Shown here in pieces: positions 9,187 to 18,345 of a stretch of 40,978 nt of DNA. The DNA comes from Sulfuricurvum sp. GTDB lineage: Bacteria > Campylobacterota > Campylobacteria > Campylobacterales > Sulfurimonadaceae. The stretch spans positions 1-40,978 of the forward strand of contig JAABPY010000204.1 of assembly GCA_011391735.1 (NCBI GenBank). The letters run 5' to 3'. The notes beneath the pieces are model-generated. The model made no database searches and had not been told where the DNA came from. It saw only the letters and a list, made by a program, of their open reading frames with translations. Each line of letters starts with the position of its first letter. Position 1 is the first letter of the stretch. Both the position numbers and the translations under genes were made by a program.

Positions 9187-10361
9187 TTTTTATCCCCTGC
9201 TTCATATTTTATTTTTTTCGATACCATCAGTACCATCCCAATACCAATACTTGATGCCAACATCGATGACCCCCCATAGCTCAAGAAAGGGACAGAGATC
9301 CCTTTGATGGGGGTGAGTCCACTAATTCCGTAGGCATTAATCATAAAGGCGAAGGTGATCAAAAGTCCCACCCCCAAACTAAAGAGATAATCAATATCCT
9401 CTACCGAACGATTAGCAACCTTAAAGAGACGGTGCAAAAGGGAAATAAACAAAAATGTGACAACAAAAACCCCAATAAACCCAAACTCTTCGGCAATTCC
9501 TGCGAGGACAAAGTCGGTATGCACTTCACTTAAGAATCCAAGCTTAAAGGTTCCGTTTCCTAACCCTGTCCCCCAAATACCCCCATTGTGAATGGCATTC
9601 ATCGAGTGACCGATTTGATACGCCTCCTCCCCGTTGGCAATGCGTAAATGTTGCGCTATTGATTCGGGGAAAAAGGCGAGGATGGTACTTTGTGCCGATG
9701 CCCACCATGAGAGGATACGTCCCATTCGGTGCGGTGCCATAGCAATAAAGAGGAGGAAAAATCCCACCGCCCCCGCAATCAGACTAAAGAAAAAACGCAA
9801 ACTACTCCCAGCAAAAAAGAGCATAATCGCCAAAGTAAGGGAGAGGACAACCACTTGCCCTAGATCATTTTGAACAATTGCGATCAAAAACATCACCATG
9901 ATAAATAATCCCGCATAGGGAGCAAACCGTTTGAACTCAGCAAACAGCCCCATCCCCCCATGATGTCCCAGTTTTCGGGAAAAACTCCACGCCAAGAAGT
10001 AGACAAATCCGATTTTGAAGAACTCTACGGGAGCAAGGGAAAAACCGACGATTTTAATCCACCGCTTCGCCCCCCCCACTTCGCTCACTAAAAATGAGGG
10101 TAAAAAAGGCATAATGAGCATCAAGACAATACTTCCCCAAAAGAGGGTCAATCCCAAGCGGTGAAGCCATACATCAGGATTAAGCTGAGCGATAACCCAC
10201 ATCAACATCATTGAGACAAAGGCGATAAACAATTCACGTCCCACGAAGTGAAAATTATCGTACTCATAAAGGATAACCGTATACGCCGAAAGGGTATACG
10301 AACAGATAATCCCTATCGTAATCAAGGCTGTTGTTAAAAGAAATAGTTTTTTATCAGGCAT
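9183..10361 (-). CDS. ftsW: FtsW/RodA/SpoVE family lipid II polymerase
   Basis: SEDS family: GGAKRWI, NDLGQ, AEEFGFIG, PIKGISVPFLSYGGSSM; 4-nt overlap with murG. Confidence 0.93.
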   Translation of the reverse strand: MPDKKLFLLTTALITIGIICSYTLSAYTVILYEYDNFHFVGRELFIAFVSMMLMWVIAQLNPDVWLHRLGLTLFWGSIVLMLIMPFLPSFLVSEVGGAKRWIKIVGFSLAPVEFFKIGFVYFLAWSFSRKLGHHGGMGLFAEFKRFAPYAGLFIMVMFLIAIVQNDLGQVVVLSLTLAIMLFFAGSSLRFFFSLIAGAVGFFLLFIAMAPHRMGRILSWWASAQSTILAFFPESIAQHLRIANGEEAYQIGHSMNAIHNGGIWGTGLGNGTFKLGFLSEVHTDFVLAGIAEEFGFIGVFVVTFLFISLLHRLFKVANRSVEDIDYLFSLGVGLLITFAFMINAYGISGLTPIKGISVPFLSYGGSSMLASSIGIGMVLMVSKKIKYEAGDKK

Positions 10362-10375
10362 TTGTCTACTTAAAT

Positions 10376-10470
10376 GTTAAAACGCCAAACGGAACACGTC
10401 CCGCTTGGCTACGCTAGCCGCTGAGGCACTAAAGCTAGCCTCCAAGGAGGCAGAAGTTTTCTAGATGTTT
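10376..10470 (-). ncRNA. Unassigned structured RNA element (sRNA or ftsW leader)
   Basis: Three consecutive hairpins; the 26-nt one at 10384-10409 pairs fully only in the minus-strand sense (A.C mismatches become G.U) and is followed by GTTTT. Confidence 0.4.
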
Positions 10471-10529
10471 AGTGTATAATTTTACAACAGTATAGCAAGT
10501 GACCATTAAAGAGTCGATAAAATAAAAGC

Positions 10530-10545
10530 GGAATAGTTTTTGCTT
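10530..10545 (+). promoter_or_regulatory. Sigma-54 promoter of flgB operon
   Basis: GGAATAGTTTTTGCTT: GG-N10-GC spacing with TTGCTT -12 element, matching the Campylobacterota form GGAA-N6-TTGCTT; about 36 bp before the flgB ATG. Confidence 0.85.
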
Positions 10546-10581
10546 TCTCTTCAAAAGTAGTTATGAGAGGGTTTATAGAGT

Positions 10582-11013
10582 ATGGGGTTTAGTATATCCA
10601 AATCGCATGATTTGATGAAAAGTGCGCTGGATTATCGTGCAGCACGTCAGGATATGATAGCCAGTAATATTGCGAATGTCGATACCCCCAATTACCGTCC
10701 TCGTGACATCCGTTTTGAAGAGGCGCTGTCCCAAAAAACAGCCCAACTTTACGGGGTCAAGGATACGACACTTCAAATGACGAAAACAAGTGGTGCCCAT
10801 TTAAGCGGCATTGATACCACAAGCCAGATGAGAGGTACCACCTTTTTTCGGGATGGACATATGGCACGTAATGATGGTAACAGTGTTGATTTAGACGTAG
10901 AAAGTTCAGAAATGGCAAAAAACTCGACAATGTTCAATGCACTTACGGCAGCGATCAAAAAAGATTCAATGCTCTTTAAGAGTGTCATTGATGCGTCAGC
11001 TAAAACATCATAA
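10582..11013 (+). CDS. flgB: Flagellar basal body rod protein FlgB
   Basis: N-terminal rod motif (RQDMIASNIANVDTPNYRPRDIRFEEAL); followed by flgC, fliE. Confidence 0.96.
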   Translation: MGFSISKSHDLMKSALDYRAARQDMIASNIANVDTPNYRPRDIRFEEALSQKTAQLYGVKDTTLQMTKTSGAHLSGIDTTSQMRGTTFFRDGHMARNDGNSVDLDVESSEMAKNSTMFNALTAAIKKDSMLFKSVIDASAKTS

Positions 11014-11022
11014 GGATTTGTT

Positions 11023-11517
11023 ATGGCATTTTTAAACAGTTTTGATATTAGCGGTTACGGTTTATCCGCACAGCGTGTGCGTGTCAATACCGTCAGTTCG
11101 AACATTGCCAATGCCCAAACGACCCGAACCGCCGAAGGGGGACCGTATCGTCGCCAAGAGGTTATTTTTAAAGCAATTGATTTTAACAGTATTTATAATC
11201 AAGCACTGGAACGAAATAGCAACCAATTAGGGTATTCCGATCCTCTCAAAGAGGGGTTGGCAGGTTTAAAACCCAACCCTGCCATTATGAGTGTTGTTGT
11301 TGATAAAATCACTCGTGATGACAAAGCACCCAATATGAAATACGATCCATCGCATCCCGATGCCGATGCCAAAGGGTATGTTGCCTATCCCAATATTAAT
11401 CCCGTAATCGAAATGGCCGATTTGGTGGAAGCAACACGGTCATACCAAGCCAACGTAGCTGCATTCGAAAGTGCCAAAACTATAGCAAACGCTGCAATCA
11501 GTATTTTGCAAGCCTAA
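11023..11517 (+). CDS. flgC: Flagellar basal body rod protein FlgC
   Basis: VRVNTVSSNIANAQTTRTAEGGPYRRQEV and C-terminal MADLVEATRSYQANVAAFESAKTI. Confidence 0.97.
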   Translation: MAFLNSFDISGYGLSAQRVRVNTVSSNIANAQTTRTAEGGPYRRQEVIFKAIDFNSIYNQALERNSNQLGYSDPLKEGLAGLKPNPAIMSVVVDKITRDDKAPNMKYDPSHPDADAKGYVAYPNINPVIEMADLVEATRSYQANVAAFESAKTIANAAISILQA

Positions 11518-11532
11518 AAGGAATTTTAAATT

Positions 11533-11835
11533 ATGGCTGATATTCAAGCAATCAAACCGTTTTCAACTGCCGACTTGTTCAAAGCAAAAAGTATCGGTGG
11601 TACAGGAAATGGTGGTGTTGATTTTGCCCAAGAGCTCAAAAATGCCCTTGGAGATGTCAATACCCTGCAAGTCCAAAGTGACCAAGCGATGAGTGATATT
11701 GCAACAGGATCCGTCAAAGATCTTCATCAAGCCGCTATCGCCATCGATAAAGCGGAAATCAGTATGAAACTGATGCTCGAAGTACGCAACAAAGCTCTCA
11801 GTGCGTATAAAGAAATCACCCGTACACAAATGTAA
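11533..11835 (+). CDS. fliE: Flagellar hook-basal body protein FliE
   Basis: C-terminal AIDKAEISMKLMLEVRNKALSAYKEITRTQM typical of FliE. Confidence 0.95.
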   Translation: MADIQAIKPFSTADLFKAKSIGGTGNGGVDFAQELKNALGDVNTLQVQSDQAMSDIATGSVKDLHQAAIAIDKAEISMKLMLEVRNKALSAYKEITRTQM

Positions 11836-11849
11836 CGGGCCTTTCTTTT

Positions 11850-13661
11850 ATGCAACATTCTCCCAAATCTCATCGAATTCTTATTTTATTTCTCCTCCTT
11901 GTTGCTCTTTTTGGTATTTTTCTCACCGTTATGTTTTATACCGCTGTTCATGAACGTGACATCCCCTCTATTTACTCAGAAGAAAATTCTAAAGCGCAAC
12001 GGGGAAGTATTATCAGCGCCGATGGGTTTCACATTGCCACCACCCAAAAACTTTATAAAGTGGTGGTTAATACCCGTAATATTGATCCCCAAAAAGAGGA
12101 ACTCTTTATCAACCTCTTTAATATCTACAGTGGAATTGACCCCAAAGAGATACGTCAACGTCTCCACTCACGGCGTGGTTCCGTCACCCTAAGCTATCAT
12201 GTTGGGCCCAAAGAGGCGATGTATCTCAAGACGCTTGCATTTGAACTTCGAAAATTAAAAGTTTTTATCGAATACGAACTTCCCAATCATCAGCGTGTTC
12301 TACAAGGGCTTAACATCATCGAAAGTGGTGAAGCACGTGAATATCCCTACAAAGACCTCCTCTCCCCCCTTATTGGGTATCCTCGTAAAATGGAAGAGGA
12401 TGGATATACACGCATTTACGGTATCAAAGGGCTTGAAAAGTTCTTCGACGAAGAGCTAAACCCTCAGCAAAACAAGAGCCAACGGGCGTTGCGTGATGTC
12501 AATGGCTATCTTATTCTCAACAAGCAAAGCTCCATTAAGCCTCAAATCGATGGTTTTAACCTCAAACTCAATATCCCTATCGCCCTCCAAGCTCGGGCAG
12601 AAGCGATCACCGATCACATCAAAGAGCAACTTCAAGCCGATGAGATTATTGCTATCGTTATGGAATCCAAAACGGGGAAAATCCTAACACTTGCAAGTTC
12701 CAACCGTTTTGACCCCAGTCATATTAGTAAATCCGATTACCCCTCTCTTAATACCAATGCCATTGAGTACAGCTTTGAACCGGGATCGGTTATCAAACCC
12801 ATTATCTTCTCACTCCTGCTGGATCGCCAACTTATCAACCCCTACGATATGGTCAACGGACATAATGGACGCTACACAATGGGGCGTAAAACAATCGTTG
12901 ACGAGCACCCTTTTAGCATCATTAGTGCCGAAGATGTTATTGTCCACTCCTCCAACATCGGTATGGCACAGCTTGCCCAAAAATTCAATGGAACCGAATT
13001 TACGGAGGGGCTTAGCCGCTTTGGTTTTACCCATTTTAGCGGTATCGATTTACCCTACGAAAAACGGGGTTCCATCCCCAGCGCAGGCCAGCTCAACAAT
13101 TATCTTTATAAAGCAATCACCTCCTACGGATACGGGATGCGCTCCAATGCAATGCAAGTCCTCAAAGCTTATAATGTTTTTAACAATGGCGGAAAAATGG
13201 TCAACCCGATGGTTGTTGATTCCCTCATCGATGACAATGGTCGTTTAGTCCCTAGGCAAGTACAAGAACCCGTTCAAGTCATTGCCCCCGCAACCGCACA
13301 GAGAATGAAGCAAATTTTGATAAAAACGGTCAATGTGGGGACAGGGGTGGGAGCCATAACACCAGGGCTTGAAGTGGGAGGTAAAACAGGAACTGCTCAT
13401 ATTGCACGAAACGGGGGATACGTCAATAGCTATCACACCTCATTTGTCGGGTTTGCCAATGACAAAAAACACACCTACACGATTGGTATCACGGTCATCA
13501 ACCCCCGCACCGTCTATTTTGCCTCAATCACCGCCGTCCCTGTCTTCAAAGGAATCGTTGATATGATGATAGAGCAACACTACCTCACCCCCGATCCTAA
13601 TGCGGTAGCAGCCGCAGCTGTTGCTCAAGCGAATAAACATACCGCAACAACAACACATTAA
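11850..13661 (+). CDS. ftsI: Penicillin-binding protein 2/3 family (FtsI)
   Basis: RGSIISADG, SxxK (EPGSVIKP), SSNIGMAQLA, KTGTAH; follows fliE. Confidence 0.92.
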   Translation: MQHSPKSHRILILFLLLVALFGIFLTVMFYTAVHERDIPSIYSEENSKAQRGSIISADGFHIATTQKLYKVVVNTRNIDPQKEELFINLFNIYSGIDPKEIRQRLHSRRGSVTLSYHVGPKEAMYLKTLAFELRKLKVFIEYELPNHQRVLQGLNIIESGEAREYPYKDLLSPLIGYPRKMEEDGYTRIYGIKGLEKFFDEELNPQQNKSQRALRDVNGYLILNKQSSIKPQIDGFNLKLNIPIALQARAEAITDHIKEQLQADEIIAIVMESKTGKILTLASSNRFDPSHISKSDYPSLNTNAIEYSFEPGSVIKPIIFSLLLDRQLINPYDMVNGHNGRYTMGRKTIVDEHPFSIISAEDVIVHSSNIGMAQLAQKFNGTEFTEGLSRFGFTHFSGIDLPYEKRGSIPSAGQLNNYLYKAITSYGYGMRSNAMQVLKAYNVFNNGGKMVNPMVVDSLIDDNGRLVPRQVQEPVQVIAPATAQRMKQILIKTVNVGTGVGAITPGLEVGGKTGTAHIARNGGYVNSYHTSFVGFANDKKHTYTIGITVINPRTVYFASITAVPVFKGIVDMMIEQHYLTPDPNAVAAAAVAQANKHTATTTH

Positions 13662-13668
13662 CGTGTTG
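13651..13668 (+). terminator. Possible hairpin terminator overlapping the ftsI stop
   Basis: CAACAC-ATTAAC-GTGTTG stem followed by a pyrimidine-rich tract; convergent genes. Confidence 0.35.
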
Positions 13669-13688
13669 CTCTTGCCTTCTCCTCCCTA

Positions 13689-15059
13689 TTAATTCTTATC
13701 AAAATTGTGATCCAACTCTCCCATTTCTATCTCCATCTCTAGTATATTCATTAATATTTTTACGTGATAATGTACTATTTTTTGTCTTACTTGCAATGTC
13801 TTCATTTCGCGTTGATTCAAAAGAAAAAGCTCACTTTGTCCCAACTCAAATTTACGCAATTCAGCTTTCTCTAACTGTTCAGCCAAAGCAACTTCCTTTA
13901 GTGCATTTGAATAATTTTCTTTTAATGCCTTCAATGTCTCTATCGTGATTATGGTATCTCTATTGGCCTCCAAAAGATTTTTTTTCATCTCATTGAAATT
14001 CTTATCTTTTTTACTTTGTATCTCTAAACGTTTCCCTTCATATTTTCGTCTCTCAGGGGCAAATGCTACCTCCAAAGAAACCTTAAATCCATTATCATAT
14101 ACCCTATCATGTACCCCAATAACAGTTACATCGAGCGTGGGATAGCGCATCAGTTCTGCTAGCTGCGACTCTTCATAGAGCTTTTCTTTTTCATATTCTA
14201 AAATTTGTATTTCGGGTCTATTAATAACTACTCTTTCTATCTGTACGTGTGCCTCTAATTCACCAACGGGTACGCTTGGAAGCTTGGGAAGCTCAAACGA
14301 TTCCTCAAACTCTTTTTGGGTAATGTTCAGATGATTTATAAGCTTTCCTTTGGTGACACCAAACGTATTCTCACGCTCTGTCAGTCGTTGAACTCGTTCA
14401 TTGACAAGTTGCTGCGCTTCTACGAGGAGAATAGGAGCCTCATCTCCCACCAAGACTTTTTTTTCAATCAATTTGTACTGTTGATGTGCTTTTTGTAAAA
14501 GTATTTTTTCCAACTCCAAAAGCTCCTGTTGAAACAGAAGCTGATAATAGTTTCCCAGTACATCCAAATGGAGTTCACGCAAACTCTTGACCATTTCTAA
14601 ATAGGACTCTTTAGAGTCCAAAGAGGCAAGCTTTAATGTTACTTTTCTCTGATTTGTTCCATGCAGCAGCGGTATAATTGGAGCCTTAACCCCAAGACGA
14701 ACTTCACCCTCATCACTTGTTTTTATATTGCTATACTCTTGTGTTCCTTGTGCTTTACGATACCCCATGAGGATATCCATCCCATTTTCCATTGGTTGTT
14801 CCACATAAATATCACTCAAACGTCCATCGCTTATAGGGTATTGCTTCTCATCATATTTCGCCCCTAATTTTGTATCAAATTCTCCTTGCGTATAAACAAC
14901 CTTAGCCTCTTGAATTTTTTGCTTGGCAATGATAGTAGCAACATACGGATTATTGTGATTCAACAGCTCATAAATCTTCGCTCGTTCCAAGAGACTCTTC
15001 CCATATGCAAAAGAAGAACTTATTACAAGGAGGCATACCCCTACTGTCGATAATTTCAT
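13689..15059 (-). CDS. TolC-family outer membrane efflux protein
   Basis: Signal peptide from MKLSTVGVCLLVISSSFAYG; periplasmic coiled-coil repeats typical of OEP. Start at 15059 overlaps the HlyD stop by 4 nt; the longer ORF start (15152) is unlikely. Confidence 0.85.
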   Translation of the reverse strand: MKLSTVGVCLLVISSSFAYGKSLLERAKIYELLNHNNPYVATIIAKQKIQEAKVVYTQGEFDTKLGAKYDEKQYPISDGRLSDIYVEQPMENGMDILMGYRKAQGTQEYSNIKTSDEGEVRLGVKAPIIPLLHGTNQRKVTLKLASLDSKESYLEMVKSLRELHLDVLGNYYQLLFQQELLELEKILLQKAHQQYKLIEKKVLVGDEAPILLVEAQQLVNERVQRLTERENTFGVTKGKLINHLNITQKEFEESFELPKLPSVPVGELEAHVQIERVVINRPEIQILEYEKEKLYEESQLAELMRYPTLDVTVIGVHDRVYDNGFKVSLEVAFAPERRKYEGKRLEIQSKKDKNFNEMKKNLLEANRDTIITIETLKALKENYSNALKEVALAEQLEKAELRKFELGQSELFLLNQREMKTLQVRQKIVHYHVKILMNILEMEIEMGELDHNFDKN

Positions 15060-16330
15060 AAAGTTTTTCCCGGAGAAACCATTTTTGGAGGAATGGCATT
15101 TATCGTACGCCATATTTGGTACCAAATGGGAACGGTCGAAAGCCTTGCCCAAACCGTCCCACGTGTTCCAACTCTCAACATTTCATCGGATGGCCAAGGC
15201 TCTTTTGGATCTTCAACAACATACGCATAATAAAAACCCTCCTCAAACGAAATAGGATCCACACTATCAACCATCCCACTAAAAGTACCGTGCTTAATTT
15301 TTGGCCAACCCGACACTTCCAAAGCTGGCCAACCGTAAAATCGAATTCTAACGGGTAGCCCTTTTTTGATCAAAGGCATATTAAAATCAGAAATTTTTAA
15401 CAAGATAGCCCGCGTGGTTATTTTGGGAGCGAACAAAACAACATCATCCCCTTTAGAGATGTATCGATTTTTGTCATTCACCAACACCCTTAAGACGTGT
15501 CCATCTTTTTGCGCCACTACATCAGAAGTTGCATACCGTGCAATATCGGTTTTTTGACGCTCATCATCCCTCTTAAGACCATTTAAACGCACTTGTGCCG
15601 AATTCATTGTGTTATCAGCTGCACGAATTTTATGGAGCGCTTCTAGCAAATACTGCTCTTTTTCTTGCCGAATAATGTCAAGATTGCGTTTTTGAATATC
15701 CAAATCAATAGTGACTTTTTCCCACTCCGCTTTTGCTTTTGCATAAGTGTTCTCTGCGCGTTCCAAAGAGCGTTTGGACTCAATTGCATCGTGGAATAGC
15801 GCTTTTGTCCGTTCGTAATTTGCTTTCTCAACACTATAACCTTGCTGTATTGCGGTTTTTTTAAACTCTAAGCTTTTGAGTTCCTCTTGCGCTTGCCCCA
15901 GCCGCTTCTCATAAAGCTGACCCCCATTTTCCATTTGCTCCACTAAATTAGCACGATTTTTCGCTAGCGTTGCAAACTCCTCATTGGTATACCCTATCTG
16001 ATTATTGATACTTTCATCCATCCGATCAATTCGTTGGGAATAGTTTTGATCCAAATCGACCATTCGAAAAAGCTTGTCCCCTTTTTTAACTTGCTGATCT
16101 TCACGAACATAAATAGTTTCAACAAACCCATCAACCGTTGAAGCAATCTTATATCCTCTCTCCGATGGATTTTGAGCAATCAACGTCCCCTCACCCATAA
16201 CCGTTTGTTGCCAAGGCAAAAAAAGCATCCCAACCAATATCGCTATTATGATACTCGTAATGAGTAATAAACGATAAATCCCTCTATTTGGTGTCGTCGA
16301 CTCTAAAGATTTAAAATCAAATGAAATCAT
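15056..16330 (-). CDS. HlyD-family membrane fusion protein
   Basis: One N-terminal TM, lipoyl half-motifs (GFVETIYVREDQQVKKGDKLF; DGHVLRVLVNDKNRYISKGDDVVLFA), long coiled coil. Confidence 0.9.
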   Translation of the reverse strand: MISFDFKSLESTTPNRGIYRLLLITSIIIAILVGMLFLPWQQTVMGEGTLIAQNPSERGYKIASTVDGFVETIYVREDQQVKKGDKLFRMVDLDQNYSQRIDRMDESINNQIGYTNEEFATLAKNRANLVEQMENGGQLYEKRLGQAQEELKSLEFKKTAIQQGYSVEKANYERTKALFHDAIESKRSLERAENTYAKAKAEWEKVTIDLDIQKRNLDIIRQEKEQYLLEALHKIRAADNTMNSAQVRLNGLKRDDERQKTDIARYATSDVVAQKDGHVLRVLVNDKNRYISKGDDVVLFAPKITTRAILLKISDFNMPLIKKGLPVRIRFYGWPALEVSGWPKIKHGTFSGMVDSVDPISFEEGFYYAYVVEDPKEPWPSDEMLRVGTRGTVWARLSTVPIWYQIWRTINAIPPKMVSPGKTL

Positions 16331-17280
16331 ACATTTGCCCCCACAGCTTCAGAAAGTTTATCAACTTTATAAAATCCTTCTATCGTGTCGTAAATATATT
16401 CCAGTTTTTTCACAAATCCTTTAATCGCATACGTAATCGACACCACTATAATCTCAGCAGCGATAAACTCCCCTACAGGCAAATGCCCCTCGATTACCAA
16501 ATATCCCCCTATAACTAAGAAACCACTAAATACGACCCCCTCTGTAATAAAACTAAGCGTTTTTTGTCGTATGATGACTCCAAAGCGAGCTTCACGTGTC
16601 GCCACATATTGGGATAACTTTTGATCAAAACCCCTTAGCTTCTCCTCTTTAGAAGTGGATTGGTCATAAATATGTTGTAAATAATAAATAGCATTATGTT
16701 TAGCATCTGAATTAGCAATGGCAGCCGAGTAACCATTTTTGCCAAAAAGCAAAAGAAGAATCACATAAAGTACAGAAAAAAAAGCCCCTCCAATAAAAAG
16801 AAGTGGGTCAAAAAACAACAATAAAATAAGACTAACAAATATTTGAACAGCAATGCCCATACCATCTAACCACAAAAGGGGAAAGGATTTTTGTATCGCT
16901 GTGATATCAAAAAAATAATTCATATATTTATCTAAATTGAGCTCTTTTTTTGTACTCTCTACATTCTGATTTACAGCATTAGTTGAAATATCTATTGCTG
17001 ACGTTAGAAAAATCTTCTGTTGGAACTTCTCAATAATATATTCTCTAATGACCTGCAAAACTGTTACGATTACGAATAATGTAATCGTGATAAATCCAAG
17101 AATATAGAGTGAAATTTCAGCATGCGACATGACACTGTTAACAATAAAAGAAGACGATAGGGGAATCGATAACGTAAGTAGTGCTTCTATAAACGAAAAA
17201 TACAAAAGAGTAACAATGATCTTTTTGTCTTCTTTGATGATTTTTTTAGCACTATTAAAAATAATTTTATTTACATCCAC
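16327..17280 (-). CDS. ABC exporter-type transmembrane domain protein lacking a nucleotide-binding domain
   Basis: Six-TM ABC exporter fold pattern (YFFDITAIQKSFPLLWLDGMGIAVQIFVSLILL...; VEGHLPVGEFIAAEIIVVSI) ending at residue 317 with no Walker A/LSGGQ; ATGA overlap with the HlyD gene. Confidence 0.8.
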   Translation of the reverse strand: MDVNKIIFNSAKKIIKEDKKIIVTLLYFSFIEALLTLSIPLSSSFIVNSVMSHAEISLYILGFITITLFVIVTVLQVIREYIIEKFQQKIFLTSAIDISTNAVNQNVESTKKELNLDKYMNYFFDITAIQKSFPLLWLDGMGIAVQIFVSLILLLFFDPLLFIGGAFFSVLYVILLLLFGKNGYSAAIANSDAKHNAIYYLQHIYDQSTSKEEKLRGFDQKLSQYVATREARFGVIIRQKTLSFITEGVVFSGFLVIGGYLVIEGHLPVGEFIAAEIIVVSITYAIKGFVKKLEYIYDTIEGFYKVDKLSEAVGANV

Positions 17281-17463
17281 ATTAACTCCATTTTAATCAT
17301 TATACTACTGTAATTGTATCGGAGAAAGGTAATAAAATGAAAATTCTATATTGAGCAACATTGTTGAACATATCAAAGTTTTTATACCTCCCTTGCTTTT
17401 CAGCTTGGGATGATTATCTTTAAGAATATTCCCTCATCATTGTGAACAAACAGAAGAAGTAAA

Positions 17464-18279
17464 TCACATCCAAACATTATCAATCAGCCGCGTCACCCCT
17501 ACTCGTGCAGCGACCAAAACGATAGTATCCCCGATCACCACTTCCGAGATAGATTCAAATGCACGGTTAACGATGGCGACATATTCAACGTCCAAAGGCT
17601 CCAAAATTACCAGCATAGCCTTTCGAAGTTCACTGCTGTTACGATTGCCTTGCATCACCATTTTCGTCGCCTCTTTGAGAGAAGCGGAAAGTTTGAGCGC
17701 CTCTGTACGCTCTTTGCTGTCCAAATAAACATTACGGCTACTAAGGGCTAGACCGTCTTTCTCACGCACTGTTTCCATTAGGATAATCTCAATATTCATA
17801 CAAAAATTGCGCACCATTTGGGTAATCAATGCGAGCTGTTGAGCGTCTTTTTTCCCGAAATACGCTTTTGTAGGGCGTACAGCGTTAAGAAGTTTTAGCA
17901 CCACAGTAAGCATCCCATCAAAATGTCCCGGACGAGATGCCCCCTCAAGGATATAGCCACGAACAGCAGGGGCACACACACTCACCTCATCGGCTTCATA
18001 CATGGATTCAGGATAAAAGAGGAGATCTACACCGCTGAGTTCACAAATTTTTAAATCCGCCTCCTCACGACGGGGGTATTTGCTCAAATCTTCCCCTACT
18101 AAAAACTGCGTCGGATTGACATAAATAGAGACAACGACGATCTCATTATCACGGCGTGCCGCTTCGATGAGGGAGCGATGCCCACTATGCAATGCCCCCA
18201 TTGTTGGAACAAATCCAATTCGTCCCGATATACCCTCCAAAATCTCCCGCAACTCTTTTACGGTACGTGCAATCCTCAT
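17464..18279 (-). CDS. panC: Pantothenate synthetase
   Basis: [57 protein letters not shown]. Confidence 0.97.
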   Translation of the reverse strand: MRIARTVKELREILEGISGRIGFVPTMGALHSGHRSLIEAARRDNEIVVVSIYVNPTQFLVGEDLSKYPRREEADLKICELSGVDLLFYPESMYEADEVSVCAPAVRGYILEGASRPGHFDGMLTVVLKLLNAVRPTKAYFGKKDAQQLALITQMVRNFCMNIEIILMETVREKDGLALSSRNVYLDSKERTEALKLSASLKEATKMVMQGNRNSSELRKAMLVILEPLDVEYVAIVNRAFESISEVVIGDTIVLVAARVGVTRLIDNVWM

Positions 18280-18309
18280 TGTTTTAACCTTTATCTAGGA
18301 GATCTATAC

Positions 18310-18327
18310 TATAATTGCAATTATAAT
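18310..18327. promoter_or_regulatory. Divergent panC/prfB promoter region
   Basis: TATAATTGCAATTATA (18310-18325) is a perfect 16-bp palindrome; TATAAT occurs at 18310-18315 and 18322-18327 (+) and 18320-18325 (-). Confidence 0.55.
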
Positions 18328-18345
18328 ATAACCACAGGAAAAATA

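Noticed and set aside
12691-13248. 185-aa ORF in another frame of ftsI
   Set aside because: Same-strand shadow of the ftsI coding sequence with no domain features.
15060-15152. N-terminal extension of the TolC-like ORF
   Set aside because: Overlaps HlyD; the ATG at 15059 starts a proper signal peptide with the usual 4-nt coupling.
18178-18345. N-terminal extension of the prfB ORF overlapping panC
   Set aside because: Extension is antisense to panC and not RF2-like; GTG at 18346 gives a normal RF2 N-terminus.
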